The notes under the pieces were generated by a model, which was not told the DNA's origin, did no database searches, and worked only from the letters and a program-made list of their open reading frames with translations. Shown one piece after another: positions 32,429 through 35,069 of a DNA stretch of 35,069 bases (position 1 is its first letter; each line of letters begins with the position of its first letter). The DNA comes from JBDTCS01 sp039923455 (lineage in GTDB: Bacteria; Bacteroidota; Ignavibacteria; Palsa-1295). A program made the position numbers and the translations under genes. The stretch is taken from NCBI GenBank assembly GCA_039923455.1, contig JBDTCS010000245.1:1-35069 (forward strand). The letters are read 5' to 3'.

Positions 32429-33814
32429 ATGATGATCGAACATAGAATTCTCGAATTCCTCGATGGAAAGCTCGGGACAGCAGATGAAGAAGAACTTCTG
32501 CACACACTCGCTGTGAGCCCCGAGCGTCGTGGGCTTTTGCGTCAGCACATGCGCACGCGTGAACTGACCCAGAGTCTCGTCCATGATCCGGAACTTGCGG
32601 TGCCGTGCACGCTTACTTCTTCGCTATTTGCGAAGCTCGCCGAGCAAGGCCTGACAGCGGGTCCTGCTGGTGTGCTCGCTACTCAGATTACTCCGATCAC
32701 GATCGGGCTTTCGAGTGGTGTCGGTGTTTCGAGCGGTTTTGTCGCGGCGGAAGCTGTTGCACCTGTTGCTTCCGGTTATCGTACAGCCTCGGTGGCGTTG
32801 ATCGCGCTACTTGCATTCTTCATTGGCATTGGTTCGTTTGCATTATTCAACTCTGCACTCGATCATGGCAATTCTACTTTCGCTTCAAGCAATTCAGCGA
32901 CGAATAATTCAGCATCGAATGCATCGCAGACAATTGCTAATGCAATTTCTCCGAACGTGAGCGTAGCGACGAGCGATAACCGAGCAGTGCACGCAAACAA
33001 TTTTCATGATGTGATGCGGACGCGGATTCCGAGAGACGCAGCCCCTGCGGTTCAGGGCTTTGCGATCTCTCGGAATTCTGCGCACGTTCGTAATTCTGTG
33101 GGCCGATCAAACGATGCGGACGTGAGTACGGTCGGATCAATCGCAGAAGTTCAACAGATAAGAACTTCGGAGATGCCAGTGGGTGATTTTGATTTCGGAA
33201 AACAAAAAGATCTCATCGGCTCCGATCTAATCGTGCCACCACTTCGCTATGATGGCGAGGTGCTCGATCCGAACACAATACCTCTTGCGTTCAGCATTCG
33301 CACCGGTGCAGGGCCTGTTCCAACGGGCACGCGATTAGTATCTGGTTCACTCAGTGAAATCAAACTTTCTTGGTATGCGACAAGCTGGCTCGTTGCAAAA
33401 GTGTTCGCGGGAGAGTTTCTGCCATACGAAACTTCCGGCAAGCCGCTCGGAAGCGCGAGTGGTGTGCTTACAATCGGTGCAGAGTCGGCGTTGCAGTTCA
33501 AACACATCGCTGGTGCAGAGCTTGGAATTCGGTTCACACCGTTCCATTTCCCGATCGAACTCTCGGGTGGCATCGCCGGAGATTTTGCGGGTAACTTTTT
33601 CCCAAGAGCTGGGCTGTTCACGAATTTCTCGCTTACAGATCGTATGAGTGTAAACGTTGGTGTCGAGGGAATGCTCTACAATCACGATATCTCGCCATCG
33701 ATCGATGGACTCGCGAGATACTACAAAAAGCAAAATCCTGCGGTGCTCGATCATCTTTCTTCCGAATCGTCGGGATTTATTGGCCCATCGATCGAATTCT
33801 TATGGCATCTCTAA
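32429..33814 (+). CDS. membrane protein with anti-sigma-like N-terminus and beta-rich C-terminal envelope domain
   Basis: A 461-residue protein in three parts. Residues 1-75 form a helical cytoplasmic domain (ILEFLDGKL, then E-ELLHTLA and RRGLLRQHM), as in anti-sigma factors, without a clear zinc motif. Residues 119-140 are one strong membrane helix. After an Asn/Ser-rich linker (about 145-190), residues 275-461 form a beta-rich domain with alternating aromatic residues ending in EFLWHL, resembling an OmpA-like or porin-type barrel. The order and the position next to an ECF factor suggest a sensor that spans the envelope. I do not recognise a named family for the whole protein; the anti-sigma role is inferred. 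It is followed closely by a lipoprotein gene. Confidence 0.7.
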   Translation: MMIEHRILEFLDGKLGTADEEELLHTLAVSPERRGLLRQHMRTRELTQSLVHDPELAVPCTLTSSLFAKLAEQGLTAGPAGVLATQITPITIGLSSGVGVSSGFVAAEAVAPVASGYRTASVALIALLAFFIGIGSFALFNSALDHGNSTFASSNSATNNSASNASQTIANAISPNVSVATSDNRAVHANNFHDVMRTRIPRDAAPAVQGFAISRNSAHVRNSVGRSNDADVSTVGSIAEVQQIRTSEMPVGDFDFGKQKDLIGSDLIVPPLRYDGEVLDPNTIPLAFSIRTGAGPVPTGTRLVSGSLSEIKLSWYATSWLVAKVFAGEFLPYETSGKPLGSASGVLTIGAESALQFKHIAGAELGIRFTPFHFPIELSGGIAGDFAGNFFPRAGLFTNFSLTDRMSVNVGVEGMLYNHDISPSIDGLARYYKKQNPAVLDHLSSESSGFIGPSIEFLWHL

Positions 33815-33839
33815 AATAACACAGTTGAAGATATCGACC

Positions 33840-34568
33840 ATGAGGCCACTCGTTCGATCCAGCTCGTTGCTATTATTTGCTATCAGCATTACGCTGATGG
33901 TGGGTGGTTGTCAACCTGTACTTACGCCACCTACTCCGCCTCCGGTCTCGGGAGAGCTCACGAGTTACTACGGACCTCGCAATACACCGCTCCGATTTTT
34001 GTATCATCACCAAGATAACCGCGGAATAAATTATTCCGATTCGAATTATTACGCATATTACACAGGACTCTCGACACCAAGCGGCTCTAAAGCGATTGAT
34101 GGTTTTGGACCGATCGAAGCGTACTGGTCTTGCGACACTGCGTTTAAACACAAGACTGCGCTTCGGGCGTACGTTTCCGATTCGTTGATCATTGAGTATG
34201 GTGCAACTTCGGGAACAACCGATCAGCGCATCATAATCATGCAAGATTCTTTGGTTGTCGGCAACGAATGGACCGCCGCAACTTCCTACAAGATCCCCGA
34301 CGGCCGCCAAGTCGCGATCACCGCACATGTAGATAAACATTGGGCGCAACTTGGTGTGGCCGATACTTCTTTCCCCGATGTGTTTCAGATCTCCTTCAAA
34401 GTCACTTCCTCCGGCATTCCCGAAGGCGATACACTCTCCGAATTCCGCAACGGCGCTCACACCGAAATCTTCTTCGCAAAACAGGCCGGCAAAATCCTCG
34501 AATTCAGCTACGACCCATCCGGCACCCTCCTCTGGAAGGACGAACTCACGAGCGTGAATTCGAGATAA
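33840..34568 (+). CDS. lipoprotein of unknown function
   Basis: ATG 33840 starts a lipoprotein signal peptide (MRPLVRSSS, hydrophobic core, lipobox LMVGGC with Cys near residue 24), which a proline-rich stretch follows. The 242-residue mature region is beta-rich, polar and Tyr/Ser-rich, and I recognise no family. It lies 25 bases after the anti-sigma-like gene and so probably belongs to the sigma operon. The upstream extension of the frame is in the previous gene and has no coding sense. Confidence 0.78.
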   Translation: MRPLVRSSSLLLFAISITLMVGGCQPVLTPPTPPPVSGELTSYYGPRNTPLRFLYHHQDNRGINYSDSNYYAYYTGLSTPSGSKAIDGFGPIEAYWSCDTAFKHKTALRAYVSDSLIIEYGATSGTTDQRIIIMQDSLVVGNEWTAATSYKIPDGRQVAITAHVDKHWAQLGVADTSFPDVFQISFKVTSSGIPEGDTLSEFRNGAHTEIFFAKQAGKILEFSYDPSGTLLWKDELTSVNSR

Positions 34569-34636
34569 AAAGTTTCTGGCTTCGAGTTTGAGGTGGTAGA
34601 GTAGCGACGCGTTTTACCTTTTAGGGAAAAATTATT

Positions 34637-34674
34637 ACCCTCGTCTGAACGTAACCATCTGGGACTTCGAGGGT
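34637..34674 (+). other. hairpin in the intergenic region before the Asp-box gene
   Basis: ACCCTCG at 34637-34643 is complementary to CGAGGGT at 34668-34674, with a 24-base loop, followed by CTTTCC. It could be a weak terminator of the lipoprotein gene or a leader structure of the next one. Confidence 0.3.
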
Positions 34675-34711
34675 CTTTCCGATGTATCTATGAAATAACC
34701 TTAGAATCCTT

Positions 34712-35069
34712 ATGAAACATATTGTCACTTTCATCTTAAGTTTTGTGCTATTAAGCCAAGTATCGCAAGCTCAGAACACGCAATCGAACCCAGACCCGAA
34801 TAGTACTCCGCCTCAGTCCCAAAGCTTAGGATGGGTGAAAATCCCTATCGGCACAACGAACCCGGTAAACCATATTTCCTTTGGGTCGAAGGACACAGCG
34901 TTTGCTTTCTCTCTCCCACCGCTCCGAAGCACAGATGGAGGAAATACTTGGCAGCCATTCACTCTGCCCGAGCCTAGTGACTTCCATTTCTTGGATGGAC
35001 AAAATGGCTACACTGCGGAGTACGATGGCGCCATATCGTACCACACCTCCGATGGAGGACTCCATTGGG
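34712..35069 (+). CDS. exported Asp-box (BNR/Ycf48-like) beta-propeller protein, N-terminal part
   Basis: An open frame from ATG 34712 runs to the end of the window without a stop (119 codons seen). Residues 1-20 form a signal peptide (MKHIVTFILS, cut near SQA-Q). The mature part starts with a Ser/Pro/Asn-rich linker, then a propeller-like sequence with two Asp-box motifs, STDGGNTW near residues 73-80 and TSDGGLHW at the edge of the window. Such proteins in Bacteroidota are often T9SS cargo with a C-terminal sorting domain, but that end is not visible. Confidence 0.8.
   Translation, partial: MKHIVTFILSFVLLSQVSQAQNTQSNPDPNSTPPQSQSLGWVKIPIGTTNPVNHISFGSKDTAFAFSLPPLRSTDGGNTWQPFTLPEPSDFHFLDGQNGYTAEYDGAISYHTSDGGLHW

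Noticed and set aside
33873..34460. A 195-codon minus-strand frame
   Set aside because: Antisense to the lipoprotein gene, which has a clear lipobox; the composition of the frame is unlike a real protein.
34826..35065. A 79-codon minus-strand frame at the window end
   Set aside because: The plus strand has a signal peptide and Asp-box motifs in an uninterrupted frame over the same bases.

Overview
The window looks like a chromosomal segment of a Gram-negative bacterium of the Bacteroidota/FCB group, perhaps a Kapabacteria- or Ignavibacteria-like lineage. This is inferred from four things: a type IX secretion (T9SS) C-terminal sorting domain on an Omp28-like protein, a DUF6029-type outer-membrane protein, an OmpA protein with thrombospondin-3 repeats, and generally weak Shine-Dalgarno sites with several GTG/TTG starts. 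I see no insertion sequence, phage gene or CRISPR array, and no obvious foreign island. The species cannot be named from the sequence alone.

Layout. 1-2030: end of a four-helix-bundle protein, tRNA-His, gltX and a terminator. 2048-5478 (minus): an OmpA/TSP3 envelope protein and larC. 5585-9180 (plus): a TlpA-like thioredoxin, a DUF6029 beta-barrel protein and an Omp28-like T9SS cargo. 9289-12883 (plus): a Nif3-family protein, a C4 zinc-ribbon coiled-coil protein, RNase P RNA (rnpB, about 535 nt), a TPR protein and pyrE. 12873-15656 (minus): an ABC-F ATPase and a YetF-like membrane protein. 15791-16648 (plus): two small membrane proteins (DUF898-like, DUF1761-like).

16818-22245 (plus) is a compact seven-gene catabolic operon: flavin monooxygenase, KduD-like dehydrogenase, IolB/KduI-family isomerase, RraA-family lyase, KDPG aldolase, GH88/GH105-like unsaturated glycuronyl hydrolase, and a VOC protein. 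22351-25868 holds a coupled TldD/TldE pair with signal peptides. 25875-26684 (minus) is a TIM-barrel sugar isomerase/epimerase-like protein. 26826-31584 is a second sugar operon with overlapping genes: KDG-kinase-like PfkB kinase, GH38 alpha-mannosidase and FGGY kinase. 31644-34568 is an ECF sigma factor, a membrane protein that looks like an anti-sigma domain joined to a beta-rich envelope domain, and a lipoprotein. From 34712 to the end is the start of an exported Asp-box (BNR/Ycf48-like) protein.

How the genes may work together. The two sugar operons together could encode a route from unsaturated uronides to pyruvate and glyceraldehyde-3-phosphate: GH105 hydrolase, KduI-type isomerase, KduD, KDG kinase, Eda. 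The flavin monooxygenase and the RraA-family lyase have no place in that textbook route. They are the best candidates for new biochemistry here. The other item I would look at first is the sigma factor next to a protein that seems to join a cytoplasmic anti-sigma-like domain, one membrane helix and an envelope beta domain.
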